64,000 bases of DNA from Rhodopirellula baltica SH 1 (GCF_000196115.1 NC_005027.1:6940001-7004000), one strand, 5' to 3'. Counted from the stretch's first letter, positions 44,745 to 54,083 are shown. The notes: generated from the sequence alone by a model not told the origin. Numbers and translations: made by a program.

Positions 44745-46603
44745 GTTCGTCTCCTCAACCAGTCTTCCAGCGGCGGCGATTCGCTCAAGTCAATTCGAAC
44801 GATCGCATCATGTGGGCACGCCGCGGCGCATGCCGGCCCGCTGGGCAGTCCACTGCACATGTCGCACTTGGTCGCTTTGGTGATTGGCCGGTTGCTCGCT
44901 TCGTCGGTGTAGGGACGTCCCTTAGGATCGTTCACCGCCGCCATTTCGATGTTGCCGTACGGGCACCCTTTGGCGCACGTGCCGCAACCAATGCAAATGG
45001 ATTCCGAAACACGAACGTGGCCGGTCGATTCCTCGCGGTGCAATGCTCCCGTCGGACAACCGATCATGCAAACCGGATCGGTGCAGTGCATGCAAGCCTG
45101 AACGAATTGCAGTCGATCGTGGTTGACGCCAACGCGAGCAAACTTGGGATTTCCGTCATGCACGCTCGCGCAGGCTTTGACGCAATCATCGCAACGGGTG
45201 CAACGATGCAAATCAATGATCATCGCTTCGCGACCGTTGTTGAAACGATTCTGAACGATGAACTCGAGCAATCCGGTGGGCTCAAAGGATGTCCCGGTTG
45301 GACTCGGCAAATCCTGCCATGTTTCTTCGCTGGTGTGATTCATCGCGGTCGAAACGATCGGCAAATCCACCTTCGGTCGCTTTTCGCTGCGTCGTTCACG
45401 AGCCTCCTCGGGCGCCGGCATTCGCAACAACGCTTTCGCGGCCGAAGCTGGCAATTCGCTGCGGCGAACGTGTGGCAAAATGTCGGTTGCAAAGCATTCG
45501 ACCGGGATGTGCAACGTGTCTAGGAACCCGACCGCACGAAGCGAATGCTGCAGCGGCAAATTGATCGGTCCGTCTTCATTGGTGACACCCAACGCGATCT
45601 CTTCCAGACCGAATAGGTGGCCCTTGCCGAGGTACGCGGTCGTTCGTTGAGCCACACCGTAGCTTTGACAAACCCGCCCAAAACCGCTGCGAACGATGAT
45701 CAGATCCGTGACCTGATGACCCTCGGTGGCCACCACCGGTTCGCTTTCAATTTGCTCGGCGGGAGAAAGCTTGCGAGTCTTTTTGTAGTCCGCATTCCAT
45801 TCCAATCGACCGAATGAACGTTGGACCGTCGCCGCAACCACTCGCTGCAAATTCTGCTCGGGAAGAAATCGCAACAACGGGATCTCACGCAAATGCAGCG
45901 GCAGCCAGTTTTCTCGGTAGTGATCGTCCATCCGCTGCGAAAACGCGGGATCGCGACGCAGCATCTTCAGACCCTGCAGTCGGATCTCCAGCAACGTGCT
46001 ATCACCCTGCGAAACAACTGTGGCCGATCGCGGCGACCGATACATCGCCGCAACTTCACCGAACAATTCACCCGGACTCAATCGTATACTTTGGCCGGCT
46101 CGCACCAGCCCATCGAAGTCCTGCAACTGTAAAACCGGAGGACGATCGTCCGCATGATGGGTGGAGGCATGCAAGTCGACATTCGGGACGACTTCCTCGG
46201 GACGCCGAGCTTCGCGAACGCCGGAAGGTCGGAGCAATTGCCAAACCGCTTTGGGCCACGATACTTTTTCGGTTTCACGACGACCGAGCAATTCCGGTGG
46301 CAATTCGCGAGTCAACAGTTCAGCGTGTCCATCAACCAATAGGAACGCACTGTTTGCGTAATCACCCTCGCGAGCGATCACTTCGCCGTGAGCAAAACGA
46401 TGCAATCGGCAATCGTTCCGAAGGATGCCATCGAGCGGAATCGATTTGGGAAACGCGGCCGGATCCAGGTTCGAAAAGGGGGACTGTTCGCGCAACCATC
46501 CCACGTCCGCATCGGTCATGTGCGGGTCCATCGGTTCGTCCCATCGTCGAGGACGACGCACAGCAATGGATTCATCGGTCATCATGTCTCGGTCGATAGC
46601 CAT
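44741..46603 (-). CDS. Tandem cyclic-nucleotide-binding domains fused to a four-cluster ferredoxin
   Basis: 620 residues. N-terminal CNB domain (about 58-215) with an apparently complete phosphate-binding cassette, GELFGEVAAMY followed by SPRSATV. It is interrupted by a 70-residue insertion. A second CNB-like domain (about 240-385) keeps the FGLEEIALG segment but lacks the arginine. After a linker, residues 458-605 form a DmsB/HybA-type ferredoxin with four [4Fe-4S] sites: C468/471/474/478, C504/507/512/516, C537/540/543/547 and C580/583/592/596. No membrane segment. It is the first gene of the operon and overlaps cytochrome b by 4 bp. It probably acts as the cytoplasmic electron-input subunit, gated by a cyclic nucleotide or similar ligand (inference). 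Confidence 0.87.
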   Translation of the reverse strand: MAIDRDMMTDESIAVRRPRRWDEPMDPHMTDADVGWLREQSPFSNLDPAAFPKSIPLDGILRNDCRLHRFAHGEVIAREGDYANSAFLLVDGHAELLTRELPPELLGRRETEKVSWPKAVWQLLRPSGVREARRPEEVVPNVDLHASTHHADDRPPVLQLQDFDGLVRAGQSIRLSPGELFGEVAAMYRSPRSATVVSQGDSTLLEIRLQGLKMLRRDPAFSQRMDDHYRENWLPLHLREIPLLRFLPEQNLQRVVAATVQRSFGRLEWNADYKKTRKLSPAEQIESEPVVATEGHQVTDLIIVRSGFGRVCQSYGVAQRTTAYLGKGHLFGLEEIALGVTNEDGPINLPLQHSLRAVGFLDTLHIPVECFATDILPHVRRSELPASAAKALLRMPAPEEARERRSEKRPKVDLPIVSTAMNHTSEETWQDLPSPTGTSFEPTGLLEFIVQNRFNNGREAMIIDLHRCTRCDDCVKACASVHDGNPKFARVGVNHDRLQFVQACMHCTDPVCMIGCPTGALHREESTGHVRVSESICIGCGTCAKGCPYGNIEMAAVNDPKGRPYTDEASNRPITKATKCDMCSGLPSGPACAAACPHDAIVRIDLSESPPLEDWLRRRT

Positions 46604-46737
46604 CGCCGTGGCTCAAAGTCAAGACACAACCCACCGAAGACAAGTTTCACGCCATAGTCGTGCGCCCGATCGTGGCGTTGCGATCGCCAGCCACATCCAC
46701 GCTGAGAACCGATTTGGCGTCGATGCGTTCGTCCTTT

Positions 46738-47100
46738 CTAGGAAGACTTACGCCGTTTTTGACGCAGGTGATCCAGTCGATGGCGAACGTGCCGCATCGT
46801 TCGCAGAGCATCCAGTCCGGCCAGCATCAGAATGGTCATCAGCGACAACATCACCGAAATCCAACAGCAAAGCCATATGGCATGGTTTCTGGGAGTGGCC
46901 AAGGTCGCGACCAAAACCAAGATGCCACAAACCAAGAACAAGAAGTTCACCCGTTTTCGAGAGCGACGTCGGCGTTGCATGTAGGACTGATCGATTTCTT
47001 CGTCGAATCTTTCATGCGACCAGCCGACCTGTTCGGAACGCTGCAACCAAACAGCGAAAAAGATCAGTGTGCTGGCGAGGACCAAACCACCGGCGAACAT
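46738..47100 (-). CDS. Small membrane protein of unknown function
   Basis: About 120 residues with three hydrophobic helices (MFAGGLVLASTLIFFAVWLQ, FLFLVCGILVLVATLAT and a segment within IWLCCWISVMLSLMTILML). Between the first two is a charged basic loop (QRRRRSRKRVN). ATG at 47100 is preferred; a longer reading to 47157 adds unconvincing residues. It lies 134 bp upstream of the ferredoxin gene on the same strand and could share its promoter region. I do not recognise the family. Confidence 0.6.
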   Translation of the reverse strand: MFAGGLVLASTLIFFAVWLQRSEQVGWSHERFDEEIDQSYMQRRRRSRKRVNFLFLVCGILVLVATLATPRNHAIWLCCWISVMLSLMTILMLAGLDALRTMRHVRHRLDHLRQKRRKSS

Positions 47101-47180
47101 GAGGGAACCTTTGAAAGAGAAGCAAACCAACCGGTGAGTCCCACCCGTCGGATCCAATCATCGTAGCACGTTGGTTGAGA

Positions 47181-47432
<252 letters not shown>

Positions 47433-47454
47433 TATCCCACTCCGCTCTTCTATT

Positions 47455-47510
47455 TCACCCTCCCTCCGGGAGGGTCGAGCGAAGCGAGGGGAGGGCCGAG
47501 CACTGAAAAC
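47455..47510 (+). repeat. GGGAGGGTCGAGCGAAGCGAGG repeat fragment
   Basis: The CCCTCCGGGAGGGTCGAGCG and AAGCGAGGGGAGGG words, followed by CCGAGCACTGA, match the core of the 231-bp duplicated unit at 61350-61810 (GGGAGGGTCGAGCGAAGCGAGG... CAGCACTGAG). It is a single, short copy of that dispersed family. Confidence 0.7.
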
Positions 47511-47636
47511 GCAACCATTTCAAAGTGTCAATTTCACTTTTTCAATGGAATCCAAAGCGAGTTGCCCTGCACAGTCGCACCTCCCAAACAAACCACAACC
47601 GTCATCGCTCACACGCTGCATCTAACTCCAACTCCA

Positions 47637-47675
47637 ATTCCAAATTTGCAATGTCCACTTTGCAATTTGCAATCC
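47637..47675 (+). repeat. TTGCAA-rich repeat fragment
   Basis: CAAATTTGCAATGTCCACTT and TGCAATTTGCAAT match the spacer sequences of the 5256-6113 array and the stretch at 22985-23106. Confidence 0.65.
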
Positions 47676-47707
47676 ATCCCCTTTGGACCTAAGCCCCTTT
47701 CCCAACT

Positions 47708-48877
47708 CTATCCCCCACGCTGTTCCAGCATCCATTCATGCACGACCCAGATCACCGCAGCGATGCTTTCACCGCTGCAGTTTTCCGGAATGTCTTGCGT
47801 CGTGTGCCAATACTGCGGCGCCCTGAATCCCGGTCGCGGGTAATCGAAATCGATCAAGTCCGTGGTGGGGATTTTTGCGATCTGGTTCAGAGGAAGATGA
47901 TCATCCCGGATCGCTTGGCTGCGAGCCCGTGGCACAAACGCATTGACACCCAAGCGTTTGGCGGTCGCCCAAATGGATCGGGTCACGTCGCGGGCGTATC
48001 GCAAACTGTTTCGTTCATACAGCAACTGCAATTCGCGATCCGCGATCATGTCCAGCAACACGCCGCTTTGATATGGAACCGTGGGTGGCTCGAGCAAGTA
48101 TTGCTGGGCAAACAGTGTTGACCCAAGAAAGTATTCGCCGCTCTGTTCCCCAAAAACAAACTCCTCCGCATCAAACAACACCACATCCACCCCGATATCT
48201 GATGGCAACGTTGGGAATTGGTGGCTCAGTTCCATCAGGGCTGCAGCACCGCTGGCCCCATCATTGGCGCCCACAAAGACTCCTTTGGGATCGCGACGAT
48301 CTCGATCGGGATAGGGCCGAGTGTCATAGTGGGCACACAAAAGAAACCGAGTTGGGGCGTCAGGATTCCAAGCGGCGATCAAGTTCGCGATCGGAACGTT
48401 CTCGCCCGTCTGCGGGTGCCTGATTTCGCCGCGTTGCAAACGGACCGTTCCGCCGTTTGCTTCGAAGACTTCCGTCAGCATTTTTTGCTGCTGCAACATC
48501 GCCGGGCTTCCGGACGGCCGCGGCCCCAGGTCACAGATGTCGACCAAGAAACCAAAGGCGCGGTCCGCGTCGTAGCGTTCTGGGACGGGGCCGAGAGCGG
48601 CGGGAGCGACCGCCGTTGAGTCCGGAGTGCGGACCATTTGCCAAACCGCCACCCCGACGTATGCGAAGACGGCGACGACCGCGAGCGTCAACAATCGCCG
48701 CGGCCAATTCCCACCGCGGGAGTTCGTTGCGAAGTCCATTTCTGTTCTCGACGGGGAGGGATTCTCGGGCACGGATCGCGCGTGGCGATGGGAAGAATCC
48801 GTTGTTTTTGTTGCCGCCTGCCTAGCCAGATCCATCGCCAAATCTTCCTGCGGAAGCCGCTCAAAAGGGGAGTTCAT
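47708..48877 (-). CDS. Membrane-anchored M28-family zinc peptidase/glutaminyl cyclase-like protein
   Basis: 389 residues: a charged cytoplasmic N-terminus of about 60 residues, one membrane helix (LLTLAVVAVFAYVGVAVW), then an exported M28 domain. Metal ligands are visible in order: H in LLCAHYDTRP, D in GANDGASG, EE in LFDAEEFVFG, D in LLDMIADRE and H in YWHTTQD. The order and spacing match aminopeptidases and bacterial glutaminyl cyclases of the M28 group. Which of the two is not clear. The downstream side carries the microsatellite. Upstream, tRNA-Pro is divergent. A later ATG (residue 15 or 47) could also be the start. Confidence 0.88.
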   Translation of the reverse strand: MNSPFERLPQEDLAMDLARQAATKTTDSSHRHARSVPENPSPSRTEMDFATNSRGGNWPRRLLTLAVVAVFAYVGVAVWQMVRTPDSTAVAPAALGPVPERYDADRAFGFLVDICDLGPRPSGSPAMLQQQKMLTEVFEANGGTVRLQRGEIRHPQTGENVPIANLIAAWNPDAPTRFLLCAHYDTRPYPDRDRRDPKGVFVGANDGASGAAALMELSHQFPTLPSDIGVDVVLFDAEEFVFGEQSGEYFLGSTLFAQQYLLEPPTVPYQSGVLLDMIADRELQLLYERNSLRYARDVTRSIWATAKRLGVNAFVPRARSQAIRDDHLPLNQIAKIPTTDLIDFDYPRPGFRAPQYWHTTQDIPENCSGESIAAVIWVVHEWMLEQRGG

Positions 48878-48935
48878 GAAAGTGGCTGTTCACCCTAGCG
48901 AACTCGAGCCAACTTCGGTAGAGTTTTGGCCTTCA

Positions 48936-49010
48936 CGGGATGTGGCTCAGCCTGGTTAGAGCGCTGCACTGGGGGTGCAGAGGTCGCAAGTTCGAATCTT
49001 GTCATCCCGA
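48936..49010 (+). tRNA. tRNA-Pro (anticodon GGG)
   Basis: Full cloverleaf: acceptor CGGGATG/CATCCCG, D stem GCTC/GAGC, anticodon stem CTGCA/TGCAG with loop CTGGGGG (anticodon GGG at positions 34-36), variable AGGTC, T arm GCAAG-TTCGAAT-CTTGT, and discriminator A. The C1-G72 pair and A73 are as expected for proline tRNAs. No CCA is encoded. Confidence 0.97.
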
Positions 49011-49090
49011 CTTTCTTTCGCGGTGTCGCACACCGCCCCCTGCCGAGGCGGCCCTGCCACCGGCTCCGATTGGAGCCCGGCAATCTCTGG

Positions 49091-49492
49091 CACCAGAGTA
49101 GAACAGTTGTCCCCAACTGTTCCGTCGGGCAATTCTCAGCCGCCAAGCCCCGTCGCCTCGCCAAGTCCACTGCGAACCGTCCGCGTCACGCTGTTCCATG
49201 GCTCTACCCTGGCACGCAAACATTTGGGGACAAATGTTCGACTCTGCCCGAACTTCGCTCGTGGGCTATAGGGCGTCAGCGAACAACTTCGATTTTTGAA
49301 CCACACAAGCACGGACGGGTGTTGTCGTCGCGGTTTAGGCCGGATCCTGAGAGCCGCCGGTCCGGCAATCTACGGCACCAGAGTAGAACAGTTGTCCCCA
49401 ACTGTTCCGTCGGACAGTTCCCAGTCGCCTAGCCCGTCGCTTCACCAAGTCCACTGCGAACCGTCCGCGTCACACTGTTCGATGGCTCCACA
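49091..49492 (+). repeat. Two direct copies of the CACCAGAGTAGAAC palindromic repeat
   Basis: Copies start at 49091 and 49376 and are alike for about 115 bp. Each contains the perfect palindrome GAACAGTTG-TCCC-CAACTGTTC (49101-49122 and 49386-49407), then CGTCGG and AAGTCCACTGCGAACCGTCC. Between them at 49205-49275 is another motif (GGGGACAAATGTTCGACTCT) that reappears at about 56310. The stretch between tRNA-Pro and 49626 carries no supported gene besides these. Confidence 0.85.
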
Positions 49493-49625
49493 TCACCGAG
49501 GAATCCTCCGCCGTGGAGGAGTGATGGGAATGGACTTGGCATCCACAGGGACCTGTCAGTCGGATGCGTCGTCGCGATTACTAAAGATGCAAGATTCCGA
49601 CAAGCGAATTAAACGGTCTGCGATG

Positions 49626-49862
49626 ATGTTGAATCCCTATCAACCACCGGAAGCAGAACCACGAGCGTCCAAAGAGTTTCCCAGGGCGAAGCGAACTTAC
49701 ACGCTGCGAATCATCACTGGGCATGTGGTACGGATTTTGGCTGCAATGTCATTCGTCATGCTGCTTGGCTCGATGGTGATCGATGAGATTGGCGGTGTTG
49801 CGCTCTTTGGCTGCTTGACTGGATTTTTCGTCGTGTTGTCTGCGGCGACGGTCAGCCGGTGA
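49626..49862 (+). CDS. Small membrane protein beginning MLNPYQPP
   Basis: 78 residues. The N-terminus NPYQPPEAEP is a recurring start of small planctomycete membrane proteins (remembered from Rhodopirellula genomes). Two hydrophobic helices follow (IITGHVVRILAAMSFVMLLG and GGVALFGCLTGFFVVLSAAT). The start was taken at ATG 49626; one ATG codon earlier is also in frame. The longer frame upstream is repeat-derived. Function unknown. Confidence 0.65.
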   Translation: MLNPYQPPEAEPRASKEFPRAKRTYTLRIITGHVVRILAAMSFVMLLGSMVIDEIGGVALFGCLTGFFVVLSAATVSR

Positions 49863-49993
49863 AACGACGGTTTGGGGGAAGGAGCACGATTTCTGCCCCC
49901 CGGATGCGGATCGTGACGTAGCTTCCAATTCAGACTTCGACTTTGCGATTCTGCGCTGCGCAATTCATCCACTGAGACGAAAAGACTTGCTCC

Positions 49994-51808
49994 ATGCAGT
50001 GTCGACACTGGATTCTATCGGTAGCAGTCGCTTTCGGCTGTCAGGCAATGCCGACGACCGCCGCCTCAAAGGAAAACGGCGACTCTCATGTTGCTCAGCA
50101 GACCGGTCGAAAACCAATCGTCGACGAGTCCATCACCGACCGCGGCGAAAGCGACCCCAGTCAGACTCCTTCATTCGATCAAACGCCTTCGATGCCTAAA
50201 AATGTGCCTCAGCAGGGCAAAACGGCATGGAGTTCTTTGATCCTCGGTCGCTTGCGAGAAATCGACAAGACGCCCTTCCGGGATGAGCTGGAAGCAGGCC
50301 AGATTCAGAAGTACGCAGACCTTGGGCATGCACATGCACAATTTGTGCTTGGTTGCATGCACGCGGAGGGGCTTGGCGTTCCGCAGAATGACGTTGAAGC
50401 GGTTCGCTGGTTCCAGCGTGCTGCCGAGCAAGATTTCGCGGTCGCACAAAATTGGCTCGGTTCCATGCACCAGCAGGGCCGTGGAATCCGCCAGGATGAT
50501 GTTCAAGCATTTCGTTGGTTTCATCGAGCTGCTCAACAGGGTTTGTCAGATGCCCAGTTCAACCTTGCACTTTGCTACCGCCGTGGAACAGGCACGCCTC
50601 AAGATGATTTTGGGGCGGTTCACTTTCTTAAGCTGGCGGCAGAGCAGGATCATAGATGGGCACAATTCGATCTTGGGTGGATGTGCTACGAACGGAGAGG
50701 TGGTGCAGGAAACGATGTGGACTCCGTTAACTGGTACCGTCGTGCCGCAGTCGCGGGTTTGGACTCGGCGCAATACAACCTTGGCTACATGTACGACGTC
50801 GGACTGGGAGTGGAACAAGATTTCGTCGAGGCCTCTTCGTGGTATCAGAAAGCTGCCGATCAGAACCATGTCATGGCCCAGCGAGCGATTGGAATGATGT
50901 ACCGCGACGGCGACGGGGTGACACAAGATCACTCATTGGATGTGGAATGGTTTCGCAAGTCTGCAGCGCAAGGGTATGCGCTCGCGCAAGAATCGCTGGC
51001 GAGCATGTACTTCCATGGTCGCGGTGTGCCGCATGACTACCACGAGGCACAGGAGTGGTACCACGCTGCTGCGACGCAGGGAGAGCGGTGGTCGCAGCAG
51101 AAGCTTGCCTGGATGCACATGGTTGGACGTGGTGTTTCCACAGATGAAGCACTTGCTTTCTATTGGGTGCAGAAAGCCGCCATGCAAGATCTCTCATGGT
51201 CTCAAGCCGAGCTTGGTAGGCTGTACTATCCGGGCCAGGGTGTGTCGCTAGACGACGCCGACGCGCTCAGATGGTTTCGAATGGCCGCAGAACAAGATAG
51301 CCCCGCGGCGCAGTACATGATCGGGCTGATGTATAGCGAAGGGCGAGGAGTCGAGGCGGACGAAACAAAGGCAATCCAGTGGTATCGAAAAGCCGCCAAG
51401 CAACACTACGCCCTCGCACAAAACAACCTGGGCAGAGCTCACCAGAAGGGACTGGGCGTCGCTCAGGATGATTTGATCGCGGTGCATTGGTATCGCAAAG
51501 CCGCAGAACAACAGCTTCCCGTCGGCCAATCCAATCTCGGATTCATGTACTTGCATGGCAAGGGCGTCGAGGCAGACGAAGAATTGGCTGTTGAGCTTTT
51601 TAGAGAAGCTGCTGAGGCCGGTGACGCGGAAGCCATCACGGTACTCGCTCAGCGCGATGAATTTCATCGATCCCGGCGGCTGAAGCGTATTGCTTCAATG
51701 GTTTCTACCATCGGAGCATCACTGGCATTGGTTCTCGTCATGGCGAGAATCTTGAGACGTCCAAAGATGAAAACGTTGCCGACCGGGTTGAGTGGAATGG
51801 GTGGATAG
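49994..51808 (+). CDS. Exported Sel1-repeat protein with C-terminal membrane anchor
   Basis: 604 residues. A signal peptide (MQCRHWILSVAVAFGCQAMP) leads to a polar linker, then twelve Sel1-like repeats of 36 residues (about 105-545) with the consensus A-Q-x-x-L-G-x-M-Y-x-x-G-x-G-V and A-x-x-W-Y-R-K-A-A. One repeat (RWAQFDLGWMCYERRGGAGN) is irregular. A predicted helix near 560-585 (SMVSTIGASLALVLVMARI) would anchor it. Sel1 solenoids bind partner proteins, for example in signalling or ER-type quality control. The partner is unknown. It is in the accessory region after tRNA-Pro. Confidence 0.85.
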   Translation: MQCRHWILSVAVAFGCQAMPTTAASKENGDSHVAQQTGRKPIVDESITDRGESDPSQTPSFDQTPSMPKNVPQQGKTAWSSLILGRLREIDKTPFRDELEAGQIQKYADLGHAHAQFVLGCMHAEGLGVPQNDVEAVRWFQRAAEQDFAVAQNWLGSMHQQGRGIRQDDVQAFRWFHRAAQQGLSDAQFNLALCYRRGTGTPQDDFGAVHFLKLAAEQDHRWAQFDLGWMCYERRGGAGNDVDSVNWYRRAAVAGLDSAQYNLGYMYDVGLGVEQDFVEASSWYQKAADQNHVMAQRAIGMMYRDGDGVTQDHSLDVEWFRKSAAQGYALAQESLASMYFHGRGVPHDYHEAQEWYHAAATQGERWSQQKLAWMHMVGRGVSTDEALAFYWVQKAAMQDLSWSQAELGRLYYPGQGVSLDDADALRWFRMAAEQDSPAAQYMIGLMYSEGRGVEADETKAIQWYRKAAKQHYALAQNNLGRAHQKGLGVAQDDLIAVHWYRKAAEQQLPVGQSNLGFMYLHGKGVEADEELAVELFREAAEAGDAEAITVLAQRDEFHRSRRLKRIASMVSTIGASLALVLVMARILRRPKMKTLPTGLSGMGG

Positions 51809-52009
51809 TAGCTTGCTCGCATGATGTGGCACGCCGAAGCACGAGATCGAGCAGTGTGAAAATCGTGGTTGCGGAATCGGGCTCGTATGTTTCGTTTGTA
51901 CGTCGGTAGAAGGCCAACGGCCGCACGAAGAAGACGCGATTTTCGTATCATAGCTCGTCGGTAGCCGCCGCCTTGTGATCCGTCTGTTGCCCCGCTGAAC
52001 GAGCCCTTT
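51809..52009. other. Intergenic region, nothing recognised
   Basis: 200 bp between the Sel1 gene and the next open frame. Apart from a GGCCAACGGCC near-palindrome no repeat, RNA or promoter is distinguishable. Confidence 0.3.
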
Positions 52010-52489
52010 GTGATCGCTGAACTCATTGCTGCGAACAACCCAACCGCACGACCGGGGAGTGTGGATGAATCAGCCGTTTGTTTCCTTTCCGGAAGCGGCG
52101 TTCCGGAGTGGATGGTCCGTTCTCTCACCGCGACTGCGTATGACGAGTGGATGCCGCTGCAGAATCATTTCATCGCTCCCGTGAATCAACTCCGCGAGCT
52201 CAATAACAAAGATCTGTATCGTCCTTGGTTTCAACGGCGATACCTCACCATCGGCGGTGGCTTGAATGGCGATCCCATCACGATCGACCTGAACACCCTG
52301 CTGATGTGCTTCCTCTTCCACGATCAAATGTACCTCCGGGAAAATGACCTTCCCGACGACTTTGTATTGCACACCCCACTCACCTACACTGACTTTTGGA
52401 CCGGAGTTGCCAGCGATCCTTCCTTCCCGGTCGACGCTTACGACGCTGAAGCACGCTGGGGACGATTCCCGCGGAATTGTGCAGGATGA
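52010..52489 (+). CDS. Hypothetical 159-residue protein
   Basis: Begins at GTG (52010) and has no signal peptide or membrane helix. It is rich in aromatic and acidic residues and contains ATAYDEWMPLQNHFIAPVNQ and DPITIDLNTLLMCFLFHDQM. This layout is distantly like SMI1/KNR4 or immunity-type proteins, but I cannot assign it to a family. It stands between secreted proteins in an accessory region. Coding potential is supported by continuous frame and normal amino acid composition only. Confidence 0.5.
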   Translation: MIAELIAANNPTARPGSVDESAVCFLSGSGVPEWMVRSLTATAYDEWMPLQNHFIAPVNQLRELNNKDLYRPWFQRRYLTIGGGLNGDPITIDLNTLLMCFLFHDQMYLRENDLPDDFVLHTPLTYTDFWTGVASDPSFPVDAYDAEARWGRFPRNCAG

Positions 52490-52624
52490 TCATCATGGAT
52501 GTTGACCCATGGTCACCAAATGCGAACTGGACTGGAGCGTGTTTCGGCTGACCAGACCAACAACCCATTCAACGGCGACACACTTCGCTTCAAATTGCCT
52601 CGCACAGCCGGACTTGTTGACAAC

Positions 52625-53194
52625 ATGTGGACTTGCCCGCATTGCAATGGAAAGACCGACGATGAATTCCAGATCTGTTGGACTTGCCGAATTCCGCGTG
52701 GGGGTTCTGCTGCTGATCACGAACTGAAACAGTCTGCTCCTGTTCGTAGGGGCTCGCTGCCCGTCTCGCCGGAAGGCTCTGGTACCAATGTGGGAATCAA
52801 GTGCGATGCCGCGCTTGTTCAGACGCGAGTCATCTGCATGCTCCAGGGCTTCACGGCGGTAGCGATGTCGGCTGCATCGGTCTGGTTCTTCACCAGTTCG
52901 CAGGTGCAGCTGAAAGCATTTACGACCTTTTTTAGCCCTGCGTCGTTGGGATGGAACCAGTTCGCGACCTTCGTTTGGTGGTCGATGTTTTCGCTCGTGA
53001 GTCTCTCGCTTTTGTCCCTGGGGGCAGCCGTTTGCATGTACCATCAACGAGGTTGCTGGTTTTGCATTTTGGTTTTCGCAATGCAGTCCTTGCTGTGGCC
53101 AATCGGTACCTTTCTCGCCCTTGTCTCCTTTGCCGTTGCATTGCAACCAGGTGTGATTGATTCATTCTGGCGAGCTGGTGGGGAACGAATGTGA
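52625..53194 (+). CDS. Membrane protein with N-terminal zinc ribbon
   Basis: 189 residues from ATG 52625. The first 20 residues form a CxxC...CxxC zinc ribbon (WTCPHCNGKTDDEFQICWTC), followed by a polar linker and three hydrophobic helices (around 78-98, 115-140 and 145-175). Zinc-ribbon/multi-helix proteins like this are frequent in planctomycetes; the function is unknown. Translation further upstream adds unrelated residues, so the internal ATG was chosen. Confidence 0.6.
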   Translation: MWTCPHCNGKTDDEFQICWTCRIPRGGSAADHELKQSAPVRRGSLPVSPEGSGTNVGIKCDAALVQTRVICMLQGFTAVAMSAASVWFFTSSQVQLKAFTTFFSPASLGWNQFATFVWWSMFSLVSLSLLSLGAAVCMYHQRGCWFCILVFAMQSLLWPIGTFLALVSFAVALQPGVIDSFWRAGGERM

Positions 53195-53312
53195 TATCAC
53201 GAATGGCAATTGCACGCGTCAGGAGGATTGATGACACCCACCATCGCGTTCCAGTCACCCTGGTTTTTCATTGATCAATCATGCCGAACGTCTCCCGGAT
53301 GGAGTGGATCCT

Positions 53313-54083
53313 ATGAAGAGCATCGCCAGTCTCGTTGTCGCAGCAATGTTTGTGATTTCATTGCCCGGAATGTCCGACGAGCCACCCGATCCGTTTTCGG
53401 ACAATGAGATCACACCGCGAGAGGGCGCCCCCAAGTACGACCCCACAAAGCCGTGGAGCGAAGAAAACCGATTGCGACTGACTTTGTCTGTTATCAAGCA
53501 TCCGACGGATCGATTCGATTCCGCAGTCGTTTCGTTGACGGCAAAGAACATCAGCGATCAACCGCTTCAGCTCGATTCTGAACTGATCATTGGTTTCAAT
53601 GTTCATTTTCGTACTGACCTTGAACCGACTGACGATCAGATTCGAGTGTTGCCAGATCCACGCTGCGTCGACTACAGGAATGAACAGGATCGAGCGAAGC
53701 CGACAAAGGCCGAAGCCGCTTCTCGGTTCACTATCCTCAAGCCGGGGGAGGCGATCAATCGTCGAATCGATCTTGGTGAACCGTTGCTTGGCGGAGGCGC
53801 AGGCCGAGCGTACATGATGACAGAATCGGGTGAAATGTTTGACATTGAAACCTTCGGCGAAGGTTCATCCGATCTTGTCTTTCCAGCGGAGGCGAGCGAG
53901 CTGACTTTGCGTGTGTACTATGAACGTGGCGTTGGATGGACTCCAGATAGCTTGCTCGAGGAGTATTTCGGTCTACCTGTTGAGCAACTGAAGGTGCCTT
54001 GGAATGGACGAGCGATCTCTGCGTCACTGGTCCTGAAGCTGGAAAGAAATCAAGCGGCGAACGATGGTGCTGTATCAGAGTGA
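53313..54083 (+). CDS. Secreted protein of unknown function
   Basis: About 256 residues. GGAG eight bases before ATG 53313 and a short signal peptide (MKSIASLVVAAMFVISLPGMS) support the start. The mature part is rich in beta strands, with LTLSVIKHPTDRFDSAVVSLTAKNIS in an Ig-like arrangement and later SELTLRVYYERG. No catalytic or binding motif is recognised. Upstream context (GGAGTGGATCCT) is similar to that of the secreted gene at 54558. Confidence 0.6.
   Translation: MKSIASLVVAAMFVISLPGMSDEPPDPFSDNEITPREGAPKYDPTKPWSEENRLRLTLSVIKHPTDRFDSAVVSLTAKNISDQPLQLDSELIIGFNVHFRTDLEPTDDQIRVLPDPRCVDYRNEQDRAKPTKAEAASRFTILKPGEAINRRIDLGEPLLGGGAGRAYMMTESGEMFDIETFGEGSSDLVFPAEASELTLRVYYERGVGWTPDSLLEEYFGLPVEQLKVPWNGRAISASLVLKLERNQAANDGAVSE

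Noticed and set aside
48936-49010. Attachment site for an integrated island at tRNA-Pro
   Set aside because: No integrase gene and no second copy of the tRNA 3-prime end was found downstream in the window.
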